64,000 nt of DNA, from NCBI RefSeq assembly GCF_000213175.1, contig NW_009799100.1, positions 5,400,862 through 5,464,861 of the forward strand, in the 5' to 3' direction. The first letter of the stretch is position 1. Every line of letters begins with the position of its first letter. The position numbers were made by a program, and so were the translations under genes. Positions 36,423 to 49,400 of the stretch are shown here, one piece after another. The notes below the pieces were generated by a model. It had not been told where the DNA came from, ran no database searches, and saw nothing but the letters and a program-made list of their open reading frames with translations. Origin of the DNA: Neurospora tetrasperma FGSC 2508. Lineage: Eukaryota > Ascomycota > Sordariomycetes > Sordariales > Sordariaceae.

Positions 36423-38665
36423 TTTGGTGGTTGTTTTGGGGGTTTGTTTGTTTGAGGGAAGATGCTGTGGTTGGGTTAGTGTGTTGTGTCGAGTAAGGTT
36501 ACATGTGGAGGGAAGATGAGGCAGTGACGTGTGTGATGGTGGGCAGAGGAGATGCAGTTGATGAAGAAAAGGAAGAGATGGCTGCGATGATGATGATTCT
36601 TGATGCCCACACATGAAGCCGTGTCATCTATGAATAATATTCAAGGAGTGACCATGGAATGGATCACAGACGTACCTCTACTTGTAGCTGAGTGTTCTTT
36701 GCTTGATCAGCAGTTGATGCTGTACTCTTCGAGTGTTATAGGTTGCTCTTTACTCGTGTGTCTGGACAAGTCTATGAATCGAGGATGAATGTTTTCTCCA
36801 GGTGCCACGAGGAGAAGAAGCAGATATATAACGAGTGGGAGAGACGGGAGTCCCCTTTATGTGGCAGAAATGGGAACCACAACACAAAGCAGCAGGTATT
36901 ATTACTGTTTGTTAGACCGTCAGGGTCCTGGTGGTAGTTTTCTCTCCTTCTCCACGCAGTGTCCTTAACTCGATGCCATCTTTTTGGGGGGAGATGCCCA
37001 AGCCTTGACCTCCTGTCGTGCCACTTCCCCTCCCCGGTTTGCCTTGCAGCAAGTGGACGGTCCAGACAGGAAGCCACCGCTCACCTCCGCCTTTCTCGCC
37101 TGCACCTCCTCCACTCCTTCTTCTGTTGTGAGTATTTATGTCTAACGGCTTCTCGAGACATGGAACTGTCTGGCTGAGGCATGGTGTAACCCAGGATTGA
37201 GCGGGGTAGGAGTGGCAGGCAATATCCAAACTCCAATCATCTCGTGTGGCTGGACGTCACTTTTGTATCACAGCGGCCCGTCTGTGAGTTCCGTCGTCTG
37301 ATTCTGCGATGTCTGATGGCACCACGGAGCGAGGAGTGGTCCGGTGCGCGTGTGCTGTGGCTGGGGGAGGAACCAGCATTGTGTTTGTAATTTTGAACCA
37401 TCGCATACAAGAATGCAACGAGTTGGATACAAAGATTTGCGAAATACCATGGGATAATTACCGACACTAAATTGGAAAGAGATATCGATATCTTCACTTT
37501 CCTACTGTCTGTATCAGGAAAGAACGATTTCGGGACCCTTACTGTCGCAGGGCAGGAGCTAGTCTGGTGGAGCCCCAGGGGAATCCGACTCCACTTTTGA
37601 CGCTTTCCCCAGATTTTATCCCCGCATTTTTGAGTTAGCGCTGTGGATCTGATGGGGCTCTCGGTCAGCACCCGACCTCAACTGTGAGTGAGACGGAAGG
37701 AGCACTGTGATTGGGGAAGGAGTGAGGAAAGTCAATTGCAGTTCGATCTGGAAGACGGAAACAGAGCAACAAAGTTTCAAGGAATACTTCTGTTTTTGTG
37801 GAGTTCTTGATTCTTGCACAAAGACCTTGTCACCTTCAACAGATACTGGCGCGACGGAGACCTCGCCTACTGCCGTGTTCCCTCCACTGAAGGTCTTGAT
37901 CGTTGTGCAACATGGCAGACAATTCAATATCCGATTTCGCCACGGCCTCCGAAAAGAACTTGAAGATTTACAACTCGAAACGGGTTCTTTAGACATGGTA
38001 AACTTGCAATCACGAACAACGATGATACACTATACTGAACAACTCAATGGGTGTTACTCTAATCATCGGCAGCCGCCGATGAGGTAGAAGGAGGGTAGAG
38101 CTGCCCAGGCATGTCAGGGTGCGCGAAAGTCCTGTTAACAGAAACCAATGCCTCCTTGGTCACTGAACCTTGTTGCAGTGAAGAGACCGTGAGCTCAAGA
38201 AGTAATGGATTGATAGGGGAACATACTGATTTGGGAAAAGTAAACATGCCCGTTGACTAGAGCATCATGGCCCTCGCTTGTGGAGAGAGCATCAAAAGTA
38301 AGCAGCCGCAATTGCCGGCCAGCCTACATCGAGGAATCGATCATCGGGAACCATCAAAGTCAAATCAGAGAAAAGAAACGTCTGGGCTGGCGTATATGCA
38401 CGCTCAACCCTAACCCGAGTCTTGTCGGCTGATAACACGATAGCGCTAAGATAAGCCAAGCGTCCCCTCCGCCCCACTTTACTTTTCCAACACCGACATC
38501 CAGAAATTTTCAGAAGCGGCGCCCTGGACCGTTTCGCTGTTGTTGACTTTGTTGCTTGCTTCCCCCTCTCCTCCCCCCCCCCGAACAGACAACGAGCCCA
38601 TCCGCACCCGGCTCGCTGCTTCTCCTCAACCACCACCACCACAACCACCCACATAACCCGTCAAG
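36423..38665. promoter_or_regulatory. Divergent interval, small-protein gene / rlp24
   Basis: About 2.2 kb. It contains the leaders of both genes. A stretch at about 37616-38087 is open on both strands for about 126 codons without a convincing ATG context or domain. It is listed as a finding and is not annotated as a gene. Just upstream of rlp24 lies a C-rich leader. Confidence 0.45.
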
Positions 38666-39433
38666 ATGCGTGTCGATCCTTGTTTCTTTTGCGGCCGTCC
38701 GGCCTGGCCCTCCAAGGGCATTACCTTTATGCGTAACGATGGTATGTTCTTGTCTTACTTCAGTTCCCATCATCAAACCTCTCCAATATCAAGACCAATT
38801 GCTAACCAGGGTACATCACATGCTGCAGGCAAGTCCTTCCGCTTCTGCCGCTCCAAGTGCCACAAGAACTTCAAGATGAAGCGCAACCCCCGCAAGCTCA
38901 AGTGGACCAAGGCCTACCGCAAGAACGCCGGCAAGGAGATGGTGGTCGACAGCACCCTGCAGTTCGCCGCCCGCCGCAACGTGCCCGTCCGCTACGACCG
39001 CGAGCTCTTCGCCAAGACGGTCAAGGCCATGGAGCGTATCTCGGAGATCCGCCAGCGCCGCGAGCGCATCTTCTACAAGCGCCGCATGGCCGGCAAGCGC
39101 GCCCGCGAGGTCGCCGCCGCCCGCAAGCTCGTCGCCGAGAACGAGCACCTCCTCCCGCGCCTGCGCGGTTCCGAGAAGAGGAGACTGGCCGAGCTCGCCC
39201 AGGAGACGGGCCAGGACGTCGAGGAGCTCGAGCGCGAGGAGCTGGCCAAGAAGGCGGCCAGCAAGAAGACCAAGGCGTTTGGCGGCGAGGCCAAGAGGCT
39301 CCGTGTCAGGACAGACGGCGGCGTGGAAGAGATCTCGGAGCGCGTCGCTGGTGGAGGCTTGGTCGATGAGGATGACGATGACGAGAACGATTTCGAGGAC
39401 GTGGACGATGATGACGAGATGGATACCGACTGA
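38666..39433 (+). CDS. rlp24: Ribosome biogenesis protein Rlp24
   Basis: Two exons, 38666-38741 and 38829-39433, give 226 residues. Intron 38742-38828 has donor GTATGT and acceptor CTGCAG. Rlp24 is the pre-60S place-holder for ribosomal protein eL24. It recruits the AAA-ATPase Drg1, which strips it from exported particles in the cytoplasm. The zinc ribbon is plain: PCFFC near the start and FCRSKC just after the splice, followed by the basic [15 protein letters not shown] block typical of eL24/Rlp24. A basic helical middle leads to an acidic tail ([20 protein letters not shown]), where Drg1-binding sequences lie in yeast. The intron is 87 bases (29 codons) with no in-frame stop, so a retained-intron transcript would stay open but would split the zinc ribbon. 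Length is slightly above yeast (199). Confidence 0.95.
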   Translation: MRVDPCFFCGRPAWPSKGITFMRNDGMFLSYFSSHHQTSPISRPIANQGTSHAAGKSFRFCRSKCHKNFKMKRNPRKLKWTKAYRKNAGKEMVVDSTLQFAARRNVPVRYDRELFAKTVKAMERISEIRQRRERIFYKRRMAGKRAREVAAARKLVAENEHLLPRLRGSEKRRLAELAQETGQDVEELEREELAKKAASKKTKAFGGEAKRLRVRTDGGVEEISERVAGGGLVDEDDDDENDFEDVDDDDEMDTD

Positions 39434-40771
39434 GCGCACGAGTCTCAGTAACTATTACTACCGCGACCACCACCACCACCAACCACCACCACCATCACCA
39501 ACACCGGAACCAGCCACCTCTTTTCTCGGGACCACTAGACGTTTGCTTTTTGGACGAACTTGCTCCCGCGGCTGTCGATACCCCTATGCGGGGAGGGTTC
39601 TGCTGCATTTTTCGGCGGCCCTTCCTCGCCACTGAGACCTGCTTAGTTGACACCAGCAACAAAGCCCAACACGACGAACGGGTCCGGTGTAGAAAAGACG
39701 GAACGAACAGAAAGAGGACAGGACAGCAATTGGTTGACCAACAGTCAACACTCTAACTGTAAAAAACAGTAACTGTGGCTTTGGACAGACAATCCTCCCC
39801 CGAGCGATGGCTGCTTTCGGGGCTTGCTTATACCCCTTGCTTGGTTGGTTGGTTGTTGGTCGCTACAGGTCATTGGAAAGATTCATTACATTCAGAACCA
39901 TGGTTTTCAGGGGGGATCAATCAGTCTACCTTTAGTAGCAAAGCATATTTCGGTTTTATTGGAATCGGCGAATTTGGCGTTTAATAGACACGGGGAGACC
40001 CAAAATATGAAGTACTTGTTTGTTTTTCTTTCTGCCATGTCATGTCTTGTCTTGTTTTATAGTAGTAATCCTCAGTACTTTCTGACTCGACAAGTTACTC
40101 GTTCTGTCTCTGCCAACGTGACTGACCTCTGTAGCTCGAGACCTGACTAGGTATCCTAGCCAAGGATATATCCAAGGTCAATCTTGGACTACTACCCGTT
40201 CGTTGATTCCATCTTGCACTCAGTCGACAACACAACAACTCTGAACAACACCTAAAAGACACAGTTGGTTCAACTCAGGAACTAGATACAAAGTATTATA
40301 TCTTTTATCATTTGTATTATTATAAGCGTTAAGACCCGACAAAACCAAACCAACCCCTTCCTTCGCATGCTAATGCTCCGATCGCCTTGCTTTAGCCAGC
40401 CAGCCAAACCGTAAGCACAAAGCACAGCCAAGTTTCTCATTATAGTTTGCTTCCCCGTTTGTCAGGTTGTCTAGCCCACCCACCTCTATTTCCCTCCCCC
40501 CACCCCCCATCATCATCATCATGTTCCATCTCATTCTCTCATCATATATTTACCCCATTATATCGTTAACCTCGTTAACATCGTCAACATGATCGTCATC
40601 CCCATTGTTGTCTTCTTCCCCTCAACTTCTTCAGTACCCCCTTTCCCTAGGAAGATGGTTAGTCTCCCCACACCGTGAACTTGTTCTGTCCCGGTCAGAC
40701 CAGACCAGACCAGACGAGAGCAGATCAAACCGCACCAGGCCGCCAGACCAGTCAGACCAGTCCAGTCAGTC
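39434..40771. other. Convergent intergenic region, rlp24 / ypt6
   Basis: About 1.3 kb of non-coding DNA between two 3' ends. It contains an ACCACC-rich run directly after the rlp24 stop codon, a (CAGAC)n tract at about 40696-40715, and an ATC-rich run near 40508. No gene recognised. Confidence 0.5.
40696..40715. repeat. (CAGAC)4 microsatellite
   Basis: Four CAGAC units in the 3' flank of the ypt6 gene, about 55 bases beyond its stop codon. Confidence 0.85.
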
Positions 40772-41912
<1,141 letters not shown>

Positions 41913-43075
41913 TGTGATGAATGTGTTTGCGGATTAACGGTATTTGGCGGGGTAGGTAGGTAGGTAGGTAGGTAGCTGAAGGTATTCGGAAACACGGTCA
42001 AGGGGAGGAAGCTTTCGGACTTTGGAGGAAGTGGTGGTGGTTAAGTGGCAGAAAGCTTAGTAGTGTAGGCGGTCGGAGTTGGTCTAGAGTTAGGTAGGTG
42101 TCTGCTGGTCGAGGGATACCTAAAAGGATCGAAGTGGAAGATGGACGGCGGCGGAGAGTTGCCGGAGACTGATCATGCAGCGTTGAGTGGTCTCAGTGGT
42201 GCGACGGACGGGGCGTGGTGGCCGGGGGTGGATGACAAGGGAGCTTGGAGGACAATCGGGTCGGTGTTTGGGATCCAGTCGGGGTCTCGTTGCCGACTTG
42301 GTTGCTGGGGTCTTTGCAGTCCGTCTTCGTTTTAACCAAACAAAAATCGGGTCGAGAGATCGTTTTATAAGAGTTGAAACCACAAAGAGGAGAAAATATC
42401 TGAACATTCAATATTTTTTTTGGATCAGATTAATTGATTGACCGACATTCCGTATGCACGTGTGTACAAGTTTACGTTTTTTTTATTAATTTTGTGTGCA
42501 TAAGTCCGAACAACAAAGTCTTTCTTGCGACTTTATTCTTTTCCTCACAGTCCGTCTTCTTCCCCGAAGCGGACTCATGCGAGAGAAAGGGGACCGCGCC
42601 AAGCGATCAGTGGAGGGAAACAGTGGCCGCCCGCCGCCTTTCTGCGCCCAGACAAATTCGACACTTCACTTGACCAAAAGGACAGAGACAACCAATGGAA
42701 GCCTCGTTGGCGGCCGTCATTGGATTTGTCCAGAGGCCGAGGCAGCTTGGAGTCTGATTGGTGAATTGCTCCAACTGCCAGCTGAGCACGGCTGGGGAAG
42801 GGAAGCACTGGACGCTTTGGTTGAAGTTGCTCTTCCCTGTCCTGTCTCTTTCTTATCTTATCGCTGCCTCCTGTCCCGTCGCCGCTGAAATTTTGAGTTG
42901 CACACCCCACTGGACAGTTGGATTGACTGCAGAGGAGACCCCAGAATTCCAGGCGGTTTCGAGGTATCAATATTTCCATTTTCTTATCTGCCTCGAACCT
43001 CCCTCCCGACTTGTTGATTTCTTCGAGTCGTCAACCCAACAACACAGGCACAACACACCACCACACACACCCAAA
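41913..43075. promoter_or_regulatory. Divergent promoter region, ypt6 / nop53
   Basis: About 1.16 kb. It contains the (GGTA)6 tract, an AT-rich middle with T-runs near 42410-42490, and two ATTGG words (reverse CCAAT boxes) near 42718-42763, upstream of nop53. No gene recognised. Confidence 0.5.
41951..41974. repeat. (GGTA)6 tetranucleotide repeat
   Basis: Six perfect units beginning 39 bases upstream of the ypt6 start codon, so probably within the transcribed leader, where the mRNA would read UACC. Confidence 0.9.
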
Positions 43076-44507
43076 ATGCCCGTCCTAAAACCCTTGTCGG
43101 GCAATCCCGAAGCCCCCAAGCAATACAACCAACCGTCGAGAAAGGGCAAGAAGGCGTGGAGGAAGAATGTCGACGTTACAGAGGTCGAGCAGGGTCTCGA
43201 TGAGTTGAACGCCCAGATCATCAAGGGGTACGGCGCCCCTTCTATGATGCTTTGTATTACCAAAGACACCAATTAGTTAACATGAATTATCGCATAACAG
43301 TGGTGTCATTGCCGAGAAGACCTCCGAAGAACTCTTCGCCATCGACGTCAAGCCCGACACCGAAATTACCAAGAAGCTCCCCAAGCAGCTCAAGAAGCCC
43401 TTGAAGGCCGACGAGATCCTCGCCCAGCGCTCCGCCGTTCCTGCCGTCTCCCTCAAGAAGCGCCCGGCTTCTGAAACTTCCGGCAAGGTCACCGACGGCG
43501 TCCTGCCCTCCAAGCGCCTGCGGGCCACCTACGTCACCCAAAAGGAGCTCAGTCGCCTGAAGCGCGTTGCCGACGGCCACCACACCACCACGGTCGAGGT
43601 CGTCGACGCCACCTTTGACGCCTGGGCCGACCCGGAGGAAGAGCAGAAGAAGCAGCAGCAGGCCGCGGAAACGTTTAACTTTTTGCCCAAGGTCGAGAAG
43701 CCCAAGGCGCCCAAGACGCTCACACAACAACCCATCTCCCTCGCCGCCACCGGCAAGCAGCTCCCCGCCGTTCCCAAGCCCAAGGGCGACAAGTCGTACA
43801 ACCCCGCCTTCACCGACTACTCGGAGCGCTACCAGGAGGAGCTGCGCAAGGCCGAGGAGGCCGAGCGGAAGCGGCTGGAGGAACTCGAGAAGGAGCGTCT
43901 CAAGGCCGAAGCGGCCGCCAAGTCGCGCGCCGAGGCCGAGGCCGCCGAGAAGCGCGCCGAGCTGTCGGAGTGGGAGGATGATTCCGCCTGGGAAGGGGCC
44001 GAGAGCGACGCGGAAGGGTTGGCCAACAAGAAGAAGCGGCCGGAGCGCAAGACGCAAGCGCAGCGCAACAAGATCAAGCGCCGCAAGGCCGAGGAGCAGC
44101 GTCTGAAGCACGAGGCGGCCATCAAGAAGAGGGAGGCCGAGGCCGCGCGGGTCAAGCAGATTGCCAAGGAACTGGCCGAGAAGGAGAGGCAGCTTGCTCT
44201 CCAAAAAGCCGAATCCAACAATGTCGAAGAGGACGATGCTAGCATTGAAGAGGATGACGACGTCGAGCTGCGCCGTAGGCAACTAGGCAAGTTCAAGTTG
44301 CCCGAGAAGGATCTGGAGCTGGTCTTGCCGGATGAGCTGCAGGATTCGCTGAGACTACTCAAGCCGGAGGGTAATCTGTTGAAAGACAGGTACAGGAATA
44401 TGTTGCTTAGAGGCAAGGTGGAGGCGAGGAGGCACATTCCCTTCAAAAAGCAGGCCAAGACAAAGGTTACGGAGAAGTGGACTTTCAAGGATTTCAATCT
44501 GGCTTAA
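43076..44507 (+). CDS. nop53: Ribosome biogenesis protein Nop53 (GLTSCR2/PICT1 family)
   Basis: Two exons, 43076-43227 and 43301-44507, give 452 residues. The 73-base intron has donor GTACGG and acceptor ATAACAG. Nop53 is a nucleolar 60S assembly factor that recruits the exosome helicase Mtr4 for ITS2 (7S pre-rRNA) trimming. The N-terminus has the family start: PSRKGKKAWRKNVDVTEVE, then LFAIDVKPD, close to the region where the AIM motif that contacts Mtr4 lies in yeast. The middle is a long charged coiled coil (EELRKAEEAERKRLEELEK; KREAEAARVKQIAKELAEK). The C-terminus has the conserved LVLPDELQDSLRLLKPEG and RYRNMLLRGKVEARR blocks. Length is almost that of yeast Nop53. It is convergent with the AP-1 beta gene. 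Confidence 0.94.
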
Positions 44508-45000
44508 AGCGGCTCGGATGGGTTCAAGTATTGGGGCTTTACGGACATATACATATTCGGATTTGTTTGGTAATCGTTCTGTTCTTTTTTTTCTCTTGCA
44601 AAATATTCCCTTTCGGTTTTTAGTTCGTATATGGTTAAATTGGCGTTTTACGGTTCTCTCAAGATGATCTTCAGTGCAATAAACGGTTAGAACATACAAA
44701 GTGGTCCTGCGCTCGCGCCTTTGACTTTCAAGTCTTGTAGTGATATGACATGAATGCTTCACACCCGCCTAAGAACACACCAGAACATACAAAGTGACGG
44801 GATATTACTTCTTATTCACATTATCTACAACCAAAAACCTAACTGGATATCTTTTCCCACCAACTCACACTCACCACGCTTCCCAACTCCTAGTCTGTCT
44901 ATTACATTACTACCTTGTCTCTCCTCTCTTCCGACTCTTACCCCTTCCCACCCCATCCCCCTTTCCATTCCTAGCTAGTTACTCCTCACACCACACTATC
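44508..45000. other. Convergent 3' intergenic region, nop53 / AP-1 beta
   Basis: About 490 bases of 3' flank from both genes. C/T-rich on its right half. Nothing else seen. Confidence 0.5.
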
Positions 45001-47605
45001 TCACAACAACAAATCCCCCTGCGCCCCATTCATCCCTCCCATGCCATTCATCCCCCCCATCCCCGGCTGGTACGCCGAGCTCTGACTGACTACGTACCCC
45101 TGCCCATACCCATAATGTCCCGCATCCCCACCAAAACTGTCGCCGGGCTGCTGTATCTGCATCTGCCTCATCTGCTGCGCGAAATACGCATCCGCATCAT
45201 TAACCGCCGCCTGCTGGTTCGCTTGCTGCGTAAAGTAAGCGTCCGCATCATGTACCGCTTGAGCCAAGTTCCCTCCTTGTTGACTCTGAGTGTTGTTGGC
45301 AGAAGAAGGGGGAGCAGGTCGGGACCCAGGCACGCGGGGATCAAAGTCGGACGGTTGGTGGCCTTGGCCGAACTGGGAGAGGGATTTGGGGTTGGGCAGT
45401 TGGTGGGCTGTTGCGTAATCGAGGTAGTCGGGGCGTTGGAGGCACGGGGAGTCTGGGAGTTTGCGCGGGCGGGCGTTGCGAAACACGGTCTGCACGGGCT
45501 TGAGGTAGACGGTGGCGAGGGTGCCGACGTTGAGACACATTTCCTCGAGGGTGACGGGGTCGAGACGCTCCGACTCGGCGGTGATGGCGGGCTTCTCGCC
45601 CATGACAATGCGCTTGGCGGATTCCATGTCGGTGGAGAGGAGACGCCAGTACATGTAGGCGCGGTCGCGGAGGTCGGGGTTGTCGGTTTCTTCCGTGGCC
45701 CACTTGAGTACGCGGGGGACGAGGTCCTGGCCTTTGGTGGGACGTTGGATGAAGAGTTTGACGGTTGCTGTGAGCAGGGCGAGCTGGACTTCGACGGGCT
45801 CTTCGGCGAAGGAGTACAAAAAGTCTTCGAGGAGGGCGTCCGAGTTCTCGATACGCGAGGCGTATTGGCCAATGACCCACACCATGGCTGCTTTGGCTTC
45901 GGGTTCGTCGAGCGAGTCCAGGTGCTCGCAGAGGGTGCCGATGATGGACTCGTACTGGTTCGGGTACTTGCGGAAGATGTTGCGGATCACTACCGTGGCT
46001 TCTTGCACAATGTAGGTGACCTTTGTGGAGACCAACTCAAGCAGCAGGTTGATGCACCGCTTGGCCGCTGGCTCAATCTTAATGGCCAGCTTGCCGATGG
46101 CGCGGACAGCCTTGCGGACAAAGTGGACGTCGATTTCGGTGGCGTACTCACGGAGTTCCGTCAAGACTTCGTCAATGTTCTTCTCGTTGGCGAGCATGAA
46201 GATGAGCTCGAGCTTGGTGACCTTGACGTAAATGGGGTCGTTGTACTTGCAGAAGAAGACGCGGATGTCGTTGCGGAGGACTTCGGGGCGGCGTTGGAGG
46301 ATGAGGAGGGCATTGCGCAGCGCGAGATATTGCACTTCGGGGCCCTTGGCGAGGAGGGTGACCAGTGGTGGGGAGAGTTTCCGGCAGAGGGCCGAGATTT
46401 GCTTTTGGTCGGAGATGTAGTTCATGAGGTAGAGGATTACGCGGATACAGGTGAGGACTACCGAGGAGTTGGAGTGTGAGAGGCGTGGGGCGATACGCTC
46501 GGCGAGAAGGAGAGCTTCGCCGGATTCTTGGGGGACATAAGACATGAGGGCTTCGAGGATGTAAGTTTGGCCCCATCTGGTGGGTGTTGTCAGTAGAACG
46601 TACTTGTGTTGCAAGGGGGATAACCTACTCGGAGCAGTCGGCCAGAATGGCCACCATCTTGGAGGCATTGCTGTAGTCGATAGTGAGTTTGATAGCATCA
46701 CTCCTCTCCCAGATATCCATCAAGCTCGCCAGGGCACTGGCCACCACTGTCGGGTTATCGTCTCTCAAGAGGTTGTTGAGTCTGTCGATAAGGTCCGAAG
46801 CCTCAACCATGTGTCTATCGTGATCGTAGAGCTTGGCCACGCAGAAAGCCGCTGTCTTGCGAACGTAGGGGTCGATATCGCGAAGAAGATGCTTGACTAG
46901 TGGCACAGTAGCCTCGACGAACTCGCGCACATGGATATAAGACATGGTCCGTAGGGCGAGGGCGCGCACCAGGGGGTTTGGATCTTCCATGTCCTGGTCT
47001 TTGTTAGTGACTAACTATATCGCACAACAAAAGGTGGACGTGGTTGGTGACTTACATGTTCCAGAACCGGAATTGCTTTTACGGCAATATCTGGCTTCAT
47101 CCTCGCATAGTTGACCAGATACAAGAAGCACATCTTTTTAATTTCCAAGCTCTGGATGGCCATGCAGGCAACAATGTCCGGGAACAAGCCGACCATGTCA
47201 TTGTTACTCATGGTCATGTTGGCGACAATCTTCTTGAGGGCAATCTTCTTTTGGGTAAAGTTCTTGTCCTTCTTGCTGCCGCTGTTCAGCTCGAGGCGTA
47301 GCTCAGCTACTTTGCCCTGTCGAGTCTGTGGTAAGCTAATGTTCGGCGGGATAGGATATGCGACAAACATGGTGGCGGTGATCATTGCGGTCCTCAAGGT
47401 TCGCGATGTCGAGGAGAAACAAACAAGCAAGCAAGGGAGGGGGGAGATACAGGAAGGAAGCTGAGCTGGGGTGGTGGATGGGAGGAGGGGTGGTGGTGGT
47501 AGACAAAGCAACGGCATATCCCGAGCAGCGTAACATGTGTAATGATATATTTCATCTTACCCTCGCGAACAGCTTGGAGTCTCCTCCTCCTTGTGCGGCC
47601 GACAT
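45001..47605 (-). CDS. apl2: AP-1 clathrin adaptor, beta subunit (beta-adaptin)
   Basis: Four exons (47605-47561, 47316-47056, 46993-46629, 46576-45001) give 748 residues. Beta-adaptin is the large subunit of AP-1, which links cargo and clathrin on trans-Golgi and endosomal membranes. The armadillo-like trunk is highly conserved: [69 protein letters not shown]. The trunk ends at about residue 590. The tail is Gln/Gly/Met-rich with two DADAYF repeats and ends GAQGDLLL. The terminal LLL and the preceding acidic residue resemble a clathrin-box-like signal. The appendage (ear) domain of animal AP-1/AP-2 beta is absent, as in yeast Apl2. AP-2 beta is the main alternative, but the trunk and missing ear favour AP-1. 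The first exon codes only [15 protein letters not shown]. Confidence 0.93.
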
Positions 47606-48664
47606 GTTGTTGGCTGCTTGTAGAGTATAGTATTATCGTCCACAACCTCCTCACAACTATTCCTGTTTAGGTCGATTCGAACCCGGTGCCGAGGAATGCT
47701 TGCGATGCAACGAAAATAGGTTCGATATCGACAAAATGGACGAATGGCAAACGAGCTCGGCGCGGGCGTAAGGTGTGGTGGGTGGTGGGCTAGGCAAAGA
47801 AAATGCCCCTCTTGCTCTGGAACACAATGATATGTTTTGCGATTATCGTCGAGTCGAGAACAGCCAACCAATGTAACAACAAGCAGGTGAAACAGGGTGT
47901 CACAGGCACTCTTTCTGCTGCTTGTCCTCCTCTTTGTTTTAGCCTCGAAGTCGAGTCAAGTAATTCGATGTCCGTCGCGAAGAATTTCCCGAGTGTTGGA
48001 GTACTAGTGGAGATAATTGTCGTCGAAGAAGGATCGCGATGTTCGTCGTCGTCGTTCTCGTCGTCGTCACTCTCTCGGTAGGCTCGGTGAAGATCTGTTC
48101 CGGCGCAAACTACCCTCCCACTTTTTGTTGCTGTACGTAGTTGATCGGAATGAACAGCCTCCTAGTCGCAAAACAGAACTTCAACGAGCCAGACGGACAA
48201 CGAAAAAGATGATGTTTAGTTCAATTCTTGACTCGCCGGGGGGTAACGATGGAAAATAATAATGGTTCAATTCTGTTCACCGGTCAGGTTGGGGCGTCCC
48301 CTGAACCGTCGGGTCGATTAATTACGGCACCTCCTGGTCAGCGATCGCGGACCCTGCAGACCTGGACCTGCCGCTTTGGTGCCGTCAACACTGAACGCCC
48401 ACTGGACCACGTCCTTCTGCCAGTGAACGACTGGCACGCTTCAGTGGAGCTCGGTAGCATCATCAACAGCGCACGGTCCCCACCACTCAGCGGCCAGCGT
48501 GGGGAAGCGGCTCAACTAGTGGGGCCCTGTCTCAGAGACCGAAGTGGAAGTCAGGGACGGGCAAGCTACCGAAGCACGGACTCCATCACGTACACTACAC
48601 CACACGTTGGGCGTCATCGCAATCCAGCTTCCACTACTTCCCATCACCAATACCTTTACTTTCT
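47606..48664. promoter_or_regulatory. Divergent promoter region, AP-1 beta / emc4
   Basis: About 1.06 kb. It includes a TCGTCG-rich run at about 48036-48070. An open frame at 48228-48695 overlaps the emc4 start in another phase and lacks domain features. No other gene recognised. Confidence 0.5.
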
Positions 48665-49400
48665 ATGGACGACACAGGCACAACGCCCGCCATGACAGAC
48701 CTCAAACCCGTTGCCGACCCCGCCCCCAGATGGGTAACCGACCTCGCCAACCCACCGCCTTACAAGTCCAAGCCTGCCAGCATCCCCGACCCCCCAGGCT
48801 ACTCGTCGCAAGCCGTGTCCGGTCCTTCCAAGGCAAGCAACAACTCCCTATCGTCACACATGATAGACCTTCCCCGCTAACATGTCTTCCCCTACAGAAG
48901 AAGGATGTCTCCCGCGCCGCCCCCCGCGAACAACCCTCCCCCGAAAAGATGGACCAGCTCAAGCTCAAAAAGGCCTGGGAAGTCGCCCTCGCGCCCGCCA
49001 AGAACCTGCCCATGACTCTCATCATGATGTACATGTCCGGCAACTCGCTCCAGATCTTCAGCATCATGATGGTGTTTATGGCCTTCAAGAACCCCATCAT
49101 GGGCTTGTTGTCGACCAACCAGGCCTTTGAGCGATTCGAGACGGACAGCAACCGGGGGTCTATTCTGCAGGTGAAGGCGGCCTATGTGCTTATGCAGGTG
49201 TTGGCGCTGGCGGTGGGCGTGTGGAAGATTAATAGTATGGGACTACTACCGTAAGTTATCCTGGGGGAGAGTGTGTGAAGGGAAGGATGAAGTGAAATGG
49301 ACGCTAACGTGGTGAATACAGGACAACGAGATCCGACTGGCTTGCTTGGGAAGTGCGCAGGGAACCGCTGGAACATGCTGTACCAGCGTTGTCGTTATGA
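48665..49400 (+). CDS. emc4: ER membrane protein complex subunit 4 (Emc4)
   Basis: Three exons (48665-48832, 48898-49250, 49322-49400) give 199 residues. Emc4 is a core membrane subunit of the EMC insertase, which inserts tail-anchored and multi-pass proteins in the endoplasmic reticulum. The sequence has the family pattern: a Pro-rich cytosolic N-terminus (NPPPYKSKP, IPDPPGY), then KLKKAWEVALAPAKNLPM and the membrane hairpin MTLIMMYMSGNSLQIFSIM. A further helix AAYVLMQVLALAVGVWK follows, and then the lumenal TTRSDWLAWE end. The first intron (48833-48897) begins GC (AAG then GCAAGC), has a GCTAAC branch site and ends CTACAG. Without its removal the frame stops after MIDLPR. The second intron has donor GTAAGT. 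Met-10 is an alternative start. Confidence 0.92.

Noticed and set aside
43287-44282. 331-codon minus-strand frame opposite nop53
   Set aside because: Leu/Gly-rich mirror of a Lys/Glu-rich coiled coil. It is an expected artefact of the real gene's codon bias.
47650-47720. GGGTTCGAATCG on the minus strand as a tRNA T-loop (B box)
   Set aside because: The flanking bases do not form a T-stem and no A box or acceptor stem lies at the right distance.
48228-48695. 155-codon plus frame before emc4
   Set aside because: Overlaps the emc4 start in another phase and has no recognisable domain. More likely leader sequence.
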